A stretch of 64,000 nucleotides of DNA from Paramacrobiotus metropolitanus (GCF_019649055.1 NW_026570227.1:2232001-2296000); one strand, 5' to 3'. Counted from the first letter of the stretch, positions 11,330 through 23,630 are shown. Numbers and translations: made by a program. Notes: a model not told the origin generated them from the sequence alone.

Positions 11330-11708
11330 TTTGCGTTAGTGTAGCCAATCGTCAAGCCATAATCATACGGAGCGCTCGCAAGGGCACTGTATTATCAGCA
11401 GGAAACAAGAATATAACGAAATGATATAATGATGTCATAGTAGTGATAAAAATTTTATACATACCTTTATTTGTTGCCAGTTTTTTAAATAAAAATGTTA
11501 GTTTTCGTCTAGTTGACTCAAATGTTCACGTTAAAGTACAGCATTACAACGCTGATCAGAACTATGACATGAAGGAAAACAACATTCCATCATGTCCGCC
11601 TGATTATCACTTGACATGGATGAAAATGGTAAGTTAACTTACACACACCATTTGACTTTCATTTCATACTGTTTCCTCTCATAGACATATCATTAGCAAT
11701 TTTACAGA

Positions 11709-11997
11709 ATGGAAAACGCTTCTGATAACGAAGTATCTTCCACCGTTCCTGATGAACAGCCAGAACAGGTGGAATTGCCAGAAGAAATTCCAGTCCAGCA
11801 GCCAGAACAGGTGGAATTGCCAGAAGAAATTCCAGTCCAGGAACAGGAGGAGCTTCCAGCGGAGGAAGAGGTTCATGATGGCCAGAAGGAGTTGCCCGAA
11901 GAAATCGTAGCCCTGGGACTGGCGGAGCAAGACATTCAGTTCTTGCGGGAATGTGCCCGCCGCGGAAACCGTAAGTACTTTAATTACGTAGCTTTTT

Positions 11998-12065
<68 letters not shown>

Positions 12066-12195
12066 CGTGCCATTGCGCGCCTTTGTGGACGCGATGACCG
12101 ACGAAATGCACGAACAGGCTGCCGAATTGGCAGGATTTTTTTACCAGTTTAATAAAAAATGTTTTTTTTCGTTAGCTGGATTGCTTTCCTTGTGA
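11709..12195 (+). CDS. Acidic repeat protein interrupted by a (TA)n tract
   Basis: An ATG at 11709 follows a good acceptor (tttacag). The first block (to about 11969) encodes an acidic protein with two perfect 14-residue repeats (QPEQVELPEEIPVQ) plus related ELPAEEE and ELPEEI segments, then a likely helical stretch (LAEQDIQFLRECARRG). A GTAAGT donor follows. Beyond the 60-base TA run the same strand reads VPLRAFVDAMTDEMHEQAAE and on to a stop at about 12195, with coding character, but I see no acceptor AG directly before it. The TA expansion may have overrun the intron. An exon-like block ending in GTAAGT (about 11440-11629) could be the 5' end. No family recognised. Confidence 0.5.
11757..11840 (+). 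repeat. Two perfect 42-bp coding repeats
   Basis: Two adjacent identical 42-base units encode QPEQVELPEEIPVQ twice in the acidic protein. Perfect DNA identity implies a recent in-frame duplication. Confidence 0.85.
12003..12062. repeat. (TA)n microsatellite
   Basis: About 30 uninterrupted TA units just after a splice-donor-like GTAAGT of the acidic protein gene. Confidence 0.95.
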
Positions 12196-12339
12196 TTTTG
12201 CATTTTTTTTAATTTTTAGCACATTTAACTAACGCTTTGTTTATTAACCGAATATTTGTGATTAAACTTTACTCACTCTATTGTTAAAGATCCGTTAAAT
12301 CAATCAAAACATATCCAGGGGCAGTAGTTACAGCTAGGG

Positions 12340-12690
12340 GCAGTAGGTACAGGGGCGGTGGGGGAGGGAGTTAGGGGGACCGGAAGTCAGGACTATGTGG
12401 GCAACGGAAGTGGTGGCGGGCGTGGGGGCGACGGCAGAGCGCGGGGGGGCGACGGACGTTGGGGCAGTGGAGGAGGAAACAGTACTGTAGCGGACGCGGG
12501 GCTGTGGCGAAAGCAGGGGTAATGACGAACGCGGGGGCCAGCGACGGAAGCTCGCCTGTGGCGAACGCGGGGCTGTGGCTGATGCGGAGCCCACTAGCGG
12601 ACGCGGGGACGACGGCGGGCTAGAAGGGTTTCGACTGATACGTGCGCGAAGGCGGACAAGGGAGCAGAAAAGACGAGAGAACGGGTCTGG
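12340..12690. repeat. GC-rich degenerate tandem repeat patch
   Basis: A sharply bounded GC-rich block in AT-rich surroundings, built from degenerate variants of GCGGACGCGGGG and GGGGCAGTGG. Open frames across it reflect composition rather than coding. It ends in a donor-like CAGGTAGG near 12700. Confidence 0.65.
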
Positions 12691-12699
12691 CGTTCTTGC

Positions 12700-13040
12700 A
12701 GGTAGGCCTTGCAGATTGCAAATATTTACCGAGTACTCATTCGTATTTATAACAAAATATGTGATATTACCATAGCGAATTACTTTCTGTTGAAATTGTC
12801 ATTGATTTGCAGTTGCCAAATTCTCTTAGAAATATTATTTGTGTTGGTTATTTATCGACTATCAAAGTAAGTGCAATTCTTGTCGTTTTATTTTATTTAA
12901 TAATTTCAGATGAAACGTACAAGCTGCCCCTGTAACCAGCATCGTATCCCTTGCTGAATGTTGTGCGGATCCGCTGAACAATTATATATCTACAGCGTCG
13001 ACATTTTATAAAGATCTGTAAGTGAACCGTGTTTCCGTTA
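12700..13040. other. Non-coding stretch
   Basis: No gene seen; ordinary AT-rich sequence between the GC-rich patch and the transporter-like remnant. Confidence 0.5.
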
Positions 13041-13049
13041 CAAAGTGTT

Positions 13050-13815
13050 TTTTGTTTATGTTTCCCATGGATTCCTTCACTGTTATTCACATTGCCGATG
13101 CTTTTCTGCACGTTCGGAATCATCTTTAGTATGGAACGCACGTGCTTTAATTTTGTGCTGTTAATTTACAAAAATAGTCTAAAACACGCGTTGTCACCGT
13201 GTAAAATAATGATGGTTAACATTAGTCTTCGTTTTTTGTGCTTAGGCTGATCGCATGATCTGACTGGATAATTATTTTATCCGCTAAGCAGTTCCTGACC
13301 ATGATTTGGTATTCCGTCTCCTATATTCCCTAATCAAAGCGCAAGGATGTGTTCCTTCCTGTATCGGATAAAATGATCGGTGGTGAGCTGGCTAACGTAT
13401 TTCTAGCATATTCTTTTGCGTTGCATTTGTGTCAGAAATATTTGATTTTAATATTATCGTGTATAATAATACGTGTATCAACGATTGGTTTGCATATGTA
13501 GGTCCGCTCTCCAGTTATTTAATTGTCAAGTCCGGCTGGGATATCGTTACGATTGTGTGCGCCTTGATTGTTTCCTTTGGTTGCAAGTGAAGTGCTTTCA
13601 CCACTGGAATTAATTTTTACTATTTCTTATGGAATTATTATCGGTATGTCAATATGGTTACTGATGCGATCTTGTGATTTGTTTGTACTCGAGTGACATG
13701 GTGCTGTTTGCCAGGGTTTTATTTTGGCTGATGTATTTACCCAGAATTATTGTTTTGGCTGAATGGTTCAAAGAATCGCTTTCGAAGCGTTTTGTTTTCG
13801 ATAAATTTGTATTTA
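13050..13815 (+). pseudogene. Monocarboxylate-transporter-like (MFS/SLC16) remnant
   Basis: Three plus-strand pieces match successive early segments of SLC16-type transporters. Near 13065 reads PWIPSLLFTLPMLFCTFG, like the W-I/V-x-S-L helix. At 13500-13590, after a TATGTAG acceptor, reads GPLSSYLIVKSGWDIVTIVC, like the family's GPLxSxLvnrfGcRxVTi block. At 13690-13780 reads LMYLPRIIVLAEWFKE, like G-L-I/M-Y-L-P-A-I-x-V-x-x-Y-F-E. The pieces are in order, but between the second and third the reading frame shifts after an in-frame TGA near 13587, and no full-length frame remains. It is probably a decayed or captured host gene fragment. MFS is likely; the SLC16 subfamily is by motif only. Confidence 0.5.
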
Positions 13816-13819
13816 AAAA

Positions 13820-14840
13820 ATTATTTCATTAAGTACTGTTGGAGTTATGAAAACGTGTGGTTCTGTTAGTATTAAGTATACGGTAATTAGAAATTTTTCT
13901 ATATATTGTGATTTTTTTGTAATTTATTATGACGTAAACATTTACAGTCCGGAAGTCCAGATGGGACGTGACAAAACGCAGAGCGCGCCGCTGGACGCCT
14001 ATGCTGCTTCTATCATCATATCATGGTTGATGTGTACCCACGAGTTTGGATAAGCCATTTTGACGGCAACGCATGTGTGATCAAGAATCTGGGTGCAAAC
14101 TGTATGTATCGATCAATGCGTACTACTGTATGTTAGTCAGTATTACTTTATTTAGATTTTCCTTTCGTGAAAGAGCGGTAAGCAGGAACATTATCTGCGT
14201 TTCTTTAAATTATCAGTAAACTTGTGAAGCGCACCGCTGTTAGCTAGCACTACAGTTAAAGACCGAAGCGAAGCGCCGAAGCCAAAAACATAATTAAGTA
14301 TACACAGAGTATAGACATGTCGAATAATTCTTGCTTTTACTAACTGTGGTATATGTAACAAAAGTCACCTTCGGCTTCCGCTCTTATGGTCAACAATCGA
14401 TTCCCAGAAAGTGGGTAGCTCGTCTGAGTTCGGAGATTCGTTTGTGAAAATTTAGGTGGGCTTTATTATTTCCCGAGTTTTAATAGAATGCAGCAGTGCT
14501 CGTACATAAAGAAGTTTTTTCTTGGATAATGCCATAGCGTTGAAAACTGCATTAGGTGCTGAATTTGCCGCGAGCAGGCAGTGATAGTCAATTGTACTTT
14601 GCGGATAGTAGGCGGATTAATATGATTAGACAATCATTTGGAAAGTTTCCGTTTTTTTCTTTTTCCGTTTCCGTTTTAAACAGCTTTTTTTTGGTGACCT
14701 TTTTTATTAGAGGGTGCTGCACATTCGAGATCTACGGTAACTTAATTAATTTTATTGGTGTTGTTAATTTTTATTGTTAATTTTATTTATGGTTTTATTA
14801 AAAAGGTGGCGTACAAGCTGCATCTCTCTTCTCCTTTGAG
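13820..14840. other. Non-coding stretch
   Basis: No convincing gene. Splice-signal-like GTAAGT strings occur, but no family-like peptide was recognised. Confidence 0.5.
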
Positions 14841-14849
14841 AGATACGGA

Positions 14850-15282
14850 TAATGTACTAAGGCTCTTCAGCGGAAACAGTGGCTCTATCGATTCCACTCC
14901 ACGTTTTCACACGGGAAAAGCCGACGAGGATAGGGCCGGATGCGAATTCTCGTTCACCAATATGGACAACTGCTTTCTCGTAAGTTATTTCTTGGCCTTT
15001 ATGTATTTTATTGGCCCATGCTAACGTTAACGGAAACTGGGTCCTAATGCAATTTTCCGAATTTTCCGTCCATTTTGTGACAATTGGGGCTGTAGGTACG
15101 CAGTTGTTAGGAAATGTGGGTCCGGTGTACTTGTCAAATCCCACCAGTATTGTGTTAGGAAACGAATCTGACGGCGAAGTACCCGGCTCATAAACTATAC
15201 CCGCACACACCCTAAAGCCGCATTCCCGCATGACGCTGCTTCGTCTTGACAAATGAAGTGCTGGCTGAAGTCCCATCGCTTG
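14850..15282 (-). pseudogene. PIF1/Helitron-type helicase, C-terminal end
   Basis: A 139-codon minus-strand frame matches the C-terminal 2B/motif VI end of PIF1-like helicases, the kind found in Helitrons. It holds TILVGFDKYTGP (family: VxFDxYxGP), PIVTKW, RTQFPLTLAWANKIHKGQ (family: RxQFPLxLAWAxTIHKSQG) and EREFASGPILVGFSRVK (family: LGxxExAxGLxYVALSRVR). The K-S-Q-G core is altered to K-G-Q-E, so the copy is probably inactive. The central helicase part on the same strand lies just upstream (15330-15830) and is broken. Confidence 0.8.
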
Positions 15283-15329
15283 TTCTTCACTCGTTCAAAT
15301 AGCATTTATTACGTACCACTGATGTAAAC

Positions 15330-15830
15330 TATTTGTTTTGTGGTAGTCGTCCACAACACATTTGTTGCCACAGTGGTCCCGTTTTGTTCTGCCCGTGTCT
15401 TTTCCACTGGCTTATTTAACTCAAGGAGAGCGCTTTTATTCTAAATCATAGGCTGGCTCGTTTTCTGCAAAAACATGCAGCGCGCGTCGGACAGAAGTAT
15501 GGATCTGTTTCTCAGTCGGCAAAAGCAAGTAAACTCTCGTGGTCATTTTATTATGGTCTCTTTCTGTTGAATCTCCAGTGCTGATCCGGTCCAATGCATT
15601 CGTAGGTGTTTCTAATCAATATGAATCCCGCTTTGCGGGTGGAAGGTCTGCAGGATAAGCATTTACTGAAAGCTGTACGACAAATCGCTTGGCCGTAGTC
15701 CGCAAAGTCTCCAGCAAAACCGTCGCCTTAGTATAGTCGATCAAGTGAAGGAGGCAACTGGTTGATATTACCAAACAGGTACACAATTATACCGCCGGAA
15801 TGTATGTCCGAATACCCTGGTTTCGCTTAT
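15330..15830 (-). pseudogene. PIF1-like helicase, central fragment (copy 1)
   Basis: On the minus strand the piece around 15768-15800 reads GGIIVYLFGNINQLPPS, matching the PIF1 Walker B-plus motif (FGG-x-x-V-x-x-F-G-D-x-x-Q-L-P-P-V), with the catalytic D replaced by N. In-frame stops are present further along (for example in LDRLY*GDGFAG). It probably belongs to the same ancient helicase as 14850-15282. Confidence 0.6.
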
Positions 15831-16061
15831 CTGGCAGGGTTTGTCCTTTTCTGCAAATAGCGTACGGGTACACCCAATCATACTAAATTTGTCGATTATT
15901 AAACAGTGCTAATTAAACACCCAATCCGATGACCGTTGAAGCTCTTTGGTTATGCGCCACCGGAAGTTGGCGCTACCGAAAGTGTAATGTCTCCAAGGTT
16001 TTAAGGTTTCAAAGGCAAAGTGAGTTCCGTTCAGTCCGATGACAGTTTTTAGCAAGGTCAT

Positions 16062-16370
16062 ACGAGGAGGAGTAAAGCATCTTCGGTAGCGCGTTCGAAT
16101 GTCAAGACCCTTTGAATACTGTGCGTTGATTGTGCGGCGGCATGATTCTCTTAACAGCCAACCGTGGAAGGTTGCCCATCTACGTGCAACGTGACCGTCA
16201 CCCGTGGATGAGTGCTATGATTGATAGTGGCCAAGTTAAATGTGGACTGCCAGCCTTCCGCAGTTCGCTGTTAAATGAATCATGCTGTTGCACACTCAAC
16301 GCACAGTGTTCAAAGAGCCTTGACATTCGAACGCGCTACCGAAGTTCGAAGATGCTTTACTCCTCCTCGT
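16062..16370. mobile_element. Inverted-repeat element (MITE-like or fold-back)
   Basis: Arms of about 90 bases, starting ACGAGGAGGAGTAAAGCATC at 16062 and ending with its near-perfect complement at 16370, flank a core of about 125 bases. GTCAT occurs on both sides and may be a target duplication. No equivalent is seen in duplication copy 2, so it inserted after the duplication. No transposase is present. Confidence 0.7.
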
Positions 16371-16982
16371 ACGTCATTTGTGTATTGTGTACAGTGCAAC
16401 TTGCATATTATTGTGCGAAGTGGCCGGCAGTAACAAACAAGTCTAGTCGGAACTGAAATCGAATATAAGCGAATGAAATAATTAGTGGTACAAATGAATG
16501 GCTACTTGGCCTGCAGAATGGTGGAGGCAACGTATTGAACTGTTGCTGACGCATTTTGCGTGGTAAAGCTTAAGCATCCCCTGAGAAAAACATAGCGTTT
16601 TCATAGCATTCGATTTAACTCCAGTAAGCGTGCCTAAAGCATTGGTACAAGTATGCAAACTGGGAATTTGTGTGTAGTATTTGTGCATAGTCATCTGCTT
16701 TCCCAAGTCCGATTTTAGCCTTCCGCCTTCCGGTACCAAACTCGATTGTCTTGTCGTCGGTTACTCAATGATCGTAGTAACCGCCCGCTTAAAGTTTTTT
16801 TCGTATTCCGCAATCGCACTTCTCAGGGCAAACTACTCATTTCTACAAATTTCTTCCAACTGCATAAATTTAAGATTAATAAGCGGAAAACCTTTAAGCA
16901 ATGGTCTTCTAACAGATCTTACCTGAAGGACTATTGAAGGCGGTTAAAACTCAAAACTATTACTCGCAGGAGTACCCGTTTT

Positions 16983-18070
16983 CTAACTGTAGACCTCTTG
17001 CGTAACAAAACCTGGATCGACGACATATTTAATCCCGTAAATGGTAAGGGTGTTCTCGCTGTTATTCATGGCAGTAAAATTATTAATTGCACCAATTCGG
17101 AACAGGAAATAGCGCTCAGGGACATACGAGTGAAGGCACTGTCTTACACCAACGTGTGTGATTTTAAGAAGTTTGTGCCCTGCAACCACCTTCTCGTCCA
17201 GGACCTTGTATGGAAGCGCGGTTGGCCACCCGAGTATCTCGGCATACTCTGTAAACGAAGATCTCAAATAACACGACAGCTAATAAATACAATTATATAA
17301 ATCGTATAGTTATACTCCTTTAAATAAAATTTTTGAATAAGGAAGGGGAATAAGGAAGGCGGGCGCGTTGTCGAAGTATTCGCTGAATTTCTGGACGTCC
17401 AGGGTGGCCGATGTTACAGTACATCTGATAGCGGGGCGCATTTCATGGGCCGCTTTTATCAGTCTAAGAAAGACGTCGGTGTGCAGAGTTCGCTCATGAG
17501 CCTGATCCAACATTACCACATCATAAAGAGTCAATCAGGATCCAAAAGGCATTCTCGCAGTAAGGTATCGCCGTCCTGTCGCTTTATGACTGTTTCCCTG
17601 CTTGTGCAGTCCTAAAGCGGACAGTGTACCCATTTACAGAAAATTTACGGTACCTGTTAAATTATGTAAAACTTTGTAAAGATTATGTCTTCACTTGTTA
17701 AAGAAAGAAAGGTTTTACGTTGCTGTTTTCTTAAAATTTGTATATCTTTGACATTTTAGCAAGAAAATTAGCTGTTCTTTCTGAGCGTAACCTTTTTCGT
17801 ATCCGACCTCTTGCCCCGGGTGAGAGTTGAGCTCCTCCGCCACCCTTTCCGCTAGTGACAAAGCAGCCTCCCTCCGCGGTTGAGTACATGCAACCTTTCC
17901 GCGCGTTGTGAAACACTCTTCCACCAAATACTGTGTAATCTGCTTTGATTTTCCACTGCCCGTTTCGCCAACTACGACCAGAATTTGATTTTTGCTGATG
18001 TTATTCAGCAGCTCATCACATCATGCATTTCATTGATCGGCAGCGAATGCCGATGATTCAGTACAGACGT
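16983..18070 (-). pseudogene. DHX8: DHX8/Prp22-like DEAH-box helicase pseudogene (copy 1)
   Basis: Pieces of a spliceosomal DEAH helicase lie in order on the minus strand. 17930-18060: LPINEM-like lead and [18 protein letters not shown] (Walker A). 17800-17930: [24 protein letters not shown] (motif Ia), then GQEVGYEK. 17310-17530: [15 protein letters not shown] (motif II, DEAH changed to DQAH) and [15 protein letters not shown] (motif III). 16983-17060: LTIYGIKYVVDPGFV (motif V region). The blocks are in different frames, separated by non-coding sequence, and the key Glu is lost, so this is a pseudogene or captured fragment. The intact family member frees mRNA from the spliceosome. Confidence 0.88.
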
Positions 18071-18489
18071 TGTCATTTGCGGTTGGAACATCATAGTGCT
18101 TCATGCATAACAATTTTAGTGTGAAGTATGTACTCGTATATGTATAACTTTAATAATACGACATGATGGTGGCTGACCAACAGAGCGACTGCATTAGGAA
18201 TCAGTACAGCAGCAGGTAGTGCAACAGAAAGTACTGTACCTTTTATATCTTATTGTTAAACTTTGCAGTATTTTGCTGTAGTAATCATAACTTGCATATT
18301 CGATGCTAATTTTGATAACGAGTATGATACAAAATTCCTACACGCAATGCCTGGAAGCGACTCCGTATTTTGGGCAGCTTACCATTTAGCAGCTTAGCTA
18401 AATGTTCGCTTGCTTGGTACGGAGGAGTGTTCTCTCAAACGTTCTCGATAAGGCTATTCAGTTTTCGTACAGTACAAATACCGGTAGCG

Positions 18490-19805
18490 TCTATCTCTAT
18501 TCTATGTACTTTACGTAGCCACGGGATCACGAGACTGCTTTAACTAAGAATTAATGAGATCAATTTTCCGGCACGCTTCAACACTCCTACAACACAATCT
18601 GCGTGTGCGAATTCAAAACAAAACCATCGCATCCTTAAATACATCAGTAAATTTAGTTCTCTCAGTCTGGTGCCATTAATTATCAAGGAATAGACTGATA
18701 TAACATGACCGCAAGAAACGGCTTCGCCTCGCGTTTCTTGTGGTCTAAGGTCGCTGGTCACAAATCTGAAAAAGCCGTACACCTCGAAGTGGGGAAAAAT
18801 CTCGTGTGGAAAGCAATTAATTTATCAATTTAATTTTGCCCACTCTCACTGATTTCACATTCTACTGTTTTTGAATTTTTTTTAAAGGTGTGTCAACTGC
18901 ACGTCTACAACTGTTTATGTACAATACTTGTACTCGTGTCCCTTCATTTTGTCCACCACTCATTTCGTCCACCACTCATTTCGTCCACCACTCATTTCGT
19001 CCACCATTCATTTTGTCCACCGTACATTTTGTGCACCATACAGTTCGATTCACACTACCGCACCTACTTCGGTAGGTTCGACGCAACCGCCAACATTATG
19101 CTGAAGACAGTTACAATGCTCTAGGTTTTCTTAGGATTTCTTGGGTTTCTTAGGTAATTCTTATGTAATTGTAGATTTCTTATGTAATAATTTTCTTCGG
19201 TTTTCATGGTTTTTTCGGTTTAAACGGTTCTCTGCTGTTTAATTGCGTAAATAATTAGTGGACAAAGTGAGTGGTGGACAAAGTGAATGGTGGACGAAAT
19301 GAATGGTGGACAAAGTGAATGTGGTGGACAAAATGAATGGTGGACGAAATAATAGGAAGCCCTTGTACTCCTATCATACGGATCGATCGTATGTAGGCGG
19401 ATTAACCTGCCAGGATCGGCGTGCAAAGGTGAATTTTATGGCCTTCGGCTTTCACGATGCACGAGCTGGTTATCCTTAACCAGACTGCATCGACAGGATG
19501 GCTACCGGACTGCCGGAATCTCTCATAGAACTGCTTTAAGCGCAATCTGTCCCTAGAGTAGGGTGGAAGAATGGAAGATATTTGTATTAGAATACTCCTT
19601 GAGTTCTTGAAGGAGAAAATTATCAGTAAATCTATGATATTAGATTTTGGGTTTTTCCTGTTTTCTGCGAATATTCTAACTTTGGGGTGGGGTGGAACTC
19701 TCTCCGCCCCCTCCCGACCTAAAAGGTCACAGGCTGCGGGCCTATCTTCCGTCTGCGAGAAGCTTTCAGCCTGGCGTGATTTTGGACTCTTATAAAATAA
19801 CACTA
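18490..19805. mobile_element. Copy-1-specific insertion carrying a fold-back minisatellite
   Basis: Sequence homologous to copy 2 stops near 18485 and resumes near 19805 (copy 2 joins at about 32155-32190). The inserted segment contains the inverted GTCCACC repeat at 18945-19355. A 133-codon minus-strand frame at 19402-19803 has no recognisable domain and I do not call it a gene. Confidence 0.6.
18945..19355. repeat. Inverted TTTCGTCCACCACTCA minisatellite
   Basis: About six units of a 15-16-base repeat (CATTTCGTCCACCACT and variants) at 18945-19045 are mirrored by about six complementary units (GGTGGACAAAGTGAAT) at 19255-19355, with about 210 bases between them. This is the architecture of fold-back elements. 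Confidence 0.85.
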
Positions 19806-19819
19806 TCAGATTACAATTT

Positions 19820-21950
19820 GCGTTAAAATATGTGTGAAACCAACAAAGTGCTGACGTGCTGTCATTGACGGCATTTGATGCCGCACATTTGTAAAAAAAT
19901 ACATTTTGTTTACTAAAAATAATAATATCAATTCAATATAAAATGTATGACAGTACTTGTTATTTGTTAAAGTACGTAGTTACCGTGTCACAAGAAATTT
20001 TCCATCAGTGCAACAGCGACAACGATGGAATGGGAAATGCGTACACAACGTACAGTGTGTTGTTTGTTGGTGCATAAGTAAGTATTAGCACAGTGTGTCT
20101 GTGTGTTTGCTAATTCAGTTGCCAGGCAGTTGTTGCCTTAAAAGTTAAAGAGTAAGGTACGCCACTCCGTTACGCATACGTGTAGCTTGTGCAAGTAAAT
20201 ACCCATCACCTCACATTAGTGTACAATGTACATATTAGTGATATTACGCTTGTGCATGCAAAGTTTATTCGCGGCCACTTCGAGCTCGCCGTTACTCGTC
20301 CTCTTCCTTGCTCGAAATCCGTCAAATCAGTAGAAACTTTACGAAGCGTAGTCTGCATGTCGATATGTTACAGTATGTTATTTTCCTGTTATTAGTGGCT
20401 TGTCTGCCTTCGAAAATTGCTCTGGGTTTTGACTGACGGGACTACTGAAGGGTTCTTTTTCTTATAAATCTATCTTATAGCTATTTTGACCCATTACGAA
20501 GATGCCATAGCCAAGGGGTAAGTGAACTACCCATGAGAGATGATGAGAACAAAATGTCAAAACGCTTCGTTGAATTATTTTTCTGCTGGTTGAGACAATT
20601 TTGGGGTTGATCGCTTCGTCGAGTTTTTCGTCGACTTCCGGGTTTTCTTCGTTTTCGTCTATGTGACCACTTAATGCATCCAGTACGACTTCTTGATAAA
20701 CGTCAAGCTGTTCACTTGTGCTTTCTCAGGATATTCGCTGTTACGAGTACTGTGCTACCATAAATTACCTGAAGTATCACAGATTCAACCTGACTAGCAA
20801 GGTAATCATTACACTGCCCACAATTTTGCAGTCCTTCACAGATGTATCCTAAGCCAATTATTGCTCCGGGATCCGTGCCGAGTAATGTATGGCTACTCCC
20901 GATGCGTGGAAGGAATCTGGAAGGCATTCCTTTGTATCAAACGAATACATGTTCAGCTAACCTCTGGTTGCAGTGACATGCCGGCAAAGTAACCCGAACA
21001 TAGAGGTAACATCAGCTGCAAGTCATTTTCCCATCTTCTGGATTCCGCATAACATGCCGCAAACATTGTCGCTTTTGGTGTTTGGTACCGAACGTGTTTG
21101 TGCCGGTTCATGTTGTGGTATGCTATTCTGCTCACTACAGATTGTTTATTCTGCTCTTTCACGATCACAAGAACTTCAATCATGCAACTATCTCGACGCG
21201 AACTAACTTTACGTCAAGGTTTACGCCACATCCCAGTTTCAACGTCGGTCTCAACGTCGTCAATGAGACGCTTCGGGGGCGTTGCGGCTCACCATAATGC
21301 ACGCATTCATACGTGAACCTCGAGCATCGGTGTGTCAGTGTGATACAAAATCTGTCCGAAGGGGTCTTTATGGACAATTGGGCTGTTCTGACCAGACACA
21401 TATTATATTCTTTCTTGTACGTTTCTAAATTTCGAAGGCTTTCGAATTGCATTTCAAGGCCTGGGTCCATTGCGCAAATCGCCGTGTTCGAGTACGTACT
21501 TAGTACGCCAAAAGCTTGCGGTTCATTCACTTTTTTATTCACTGTGAGGTTCTTACTTTTTTGTCTTTAATCGATTTGGCAACCGAATAACTTCGCGTCC
21601 TGACCGGGCGCATAAGCAATTCCCTGTGCGCCCCGATTGTCGGGGCGCATAGCACTGACCTAAATTTTAAGGATTTTGTTCGAATTCATTTTCGCATGCC
21701 GGTATCAGCATGTGGACGTCCTTTGGTCCTAACCAACTGCGAGATGACGGGGAAAGGCTTCGGCATCCCTTGTTTTCCTTGTTGCCGCTACTCATGGGCG
21801 TCGCGAGGGGAGGGCGCGCTGGCGCCGCACTTCCGGAAAAAAAGTGTTGAATACCCATATAAAAATCAGGGAATTTTGAACTGGCGCCGTTGTCAAGGCC
21901 CCCCCCCCTTCAGAAATGCTCGCTGCGGCCCTGTCACTACTTACATGTAT
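19820..21950. other. Duplicated non-coding stretch (copy 1)
   Basis: Matches copy 2 at about 32190-34310. I find no recognisable protein in either copy. Frames open in one copy are broken or shifted in the other, which argues against coding. Confidence 0.55.
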
Positions 21951-21974
21951 CGCTAGATATTATTTTTCATTAAA

Positions 21975-22790
21975 AAACAATAAGCCGGTTGCGGTATCAA
22001 CGAAGGGGTACAATTGACGATAGAATTAACGACGGGGTACAATTAACGAACGTTTAAACGGCAGTACCCGTCGTTATTAACGAAACGAAGGGGGTATCGT
22101 TTCGTTAAATAACGACGTTGAAATTCAGTAATGAACAACTGGGCCCACATGGACCACTGAGCACGAAGACTGCATAGGCGAGACAGTCTACCCAGTGAAT
22201 TTCCGCCTGGGCATTCAGTCCTGAGTTGCCCACTCGACTCGAAATTTCGAAAATTGTACCAGTCTCGACAGTTGAACTTGTGTCAGTGATTTTTTTGCCA
22301 GCCATTTAGAAAGCAAAATAATTTACTTTGTCATAAATGTGAAAATTATTGTAAAAACTAAAACACAGTTATACGAATATTTTGCTAATACAGCAACCAA
22401 ATGTTCTAACTTCTGTAGCATCTTTGTAGCCTGTACTGTGCATCACTGCATACTCACCAGTTTTCAAGAAATTCACGCTTTTCAGAATGAAATGACTGAT
22501 CTGTATCACGTCTGTGCGGAAACTTAAACCGCAGTTCCCTCTAACGTATTTACATCACATGAAAAATCTGAATTTTGTTATCTTTACGCTGGTATTAAAC
22601 GAAATGATGAATGGAGACTGGTTGATAGCAGTTCCTTCCGTTGACTTCAGGGGCAGTAAATTGTTTAGTGTATAACGCAACCTCTTACTCGCATCAACGG
22701 AACATTAAATTAACAACGCTAAAACCGTCGTTAATTTTGCCGTTAATCGTATGGCCGTGCAAAACGCAACCTACTTAATGTCTATAATAA
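21975..22790. mobile_element. Copy-1-specific insertion with AACGACG repeats
   Basis: Homology to copy 2 breaks near 21970 and resumes near 22795. Both ends are rich in short GTTAATAACGACG-type strings in opposite orientations, suggesting degenerate terminal inverted repeats. A 66-codon minus-strand frame (22105-22305) starts with an ATG and looks protein-like but matches nothing I know. Confidence 0.45.
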
Positions 22791-22799
22791 ACGTGATAC

Positions 22800-23630
22800 G
22801 AAAAGATGTGTCTGTAAAATGGGGATGCGAGAGGGTACCAATAACGGTTTCCTGATACGAAACGCTTATCTGCAGAAGTTTTCGGAGCAAGCGAAACCTG
22901 CTTATCTAGATTTGTGTTTTGGAGAAAAATACATTACCTAAACCGAATAGCACCTAGAAGAGCGAAATATTCCTGTCATTTTACTGAAAGCAACATAATA
23001 AAACGTTCTTCTAAAACTTTTTCTTGCCCATCAACTTGTTGTTTTAATTAATACCGATTACAGAGAAACACGTGGAAGTGTCTGTCATGGCATTGCGTAT
23101 ATGCAACTACTCTGTATAGTCTAACGTGTCCTTTTTAATAGCGTTTGTTATGTACTTATAATGTACTTGTACATACTTGTAATGTTCGCTGACGTTCTCA
23201 GTTATTTGAATGATATTTACGGATCTCAAGATAAAATTCAATACAAAAACATAAACAACTGCACAACTAGAGCTATTAAAAACTTTCTGATGGAGTGTCT
23301 GAATATCTTATAATCAGCCCGTCATGACGTACTGGATCAGCAAACTTACTGCGTATTAACTACTTCCATGTTTTACTACATATTTTCAGCGCCAGCGCAC
23401 ATGACTACCCTAGGGTTTATTTAAAAATTAGTAAGGAAAATCGAGACCGACCCAGGTAGACAAAATTATATAATAATATTGGTTTATAATATTGACTTAT
23501 TCAAAATTTGCAACGGCAATTTCAGAAAAACATTGACCACGCCGGATTTTTACCTACATTTGTCATGAAAAACGTTGAGAGCTGCCGCGGTCGGTTTTGA
23601 CTTGGCATCAATCCAGTCTGCCAAAGACTA
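22800..23630. other. Non-coding stretch (copy 1)
   Basis: The left part, near 22790-22960, matches copy 2 near 34350-34540. No gene is seen. Confidence 0.5.

Noticed and set aside
12334-12594. 86-codon minus-strand frame in the GC-rich patch
   Set aside because: Composition-driven openness in a degenerate tandem repeat; Pro/Ser/Arg/Thr-rich with no domain.
19402-19803. 133-codon minus-strand frame
   Set aside because: Lies in a copy-1-specific repeat insertion; no motif, no splice support and low-complexity character.
22105-22305. 66-codon minus-strand ATG frame
   Set aside because: Protein-like in composition but short, in a copy-specific insertion, and matched to nothing.
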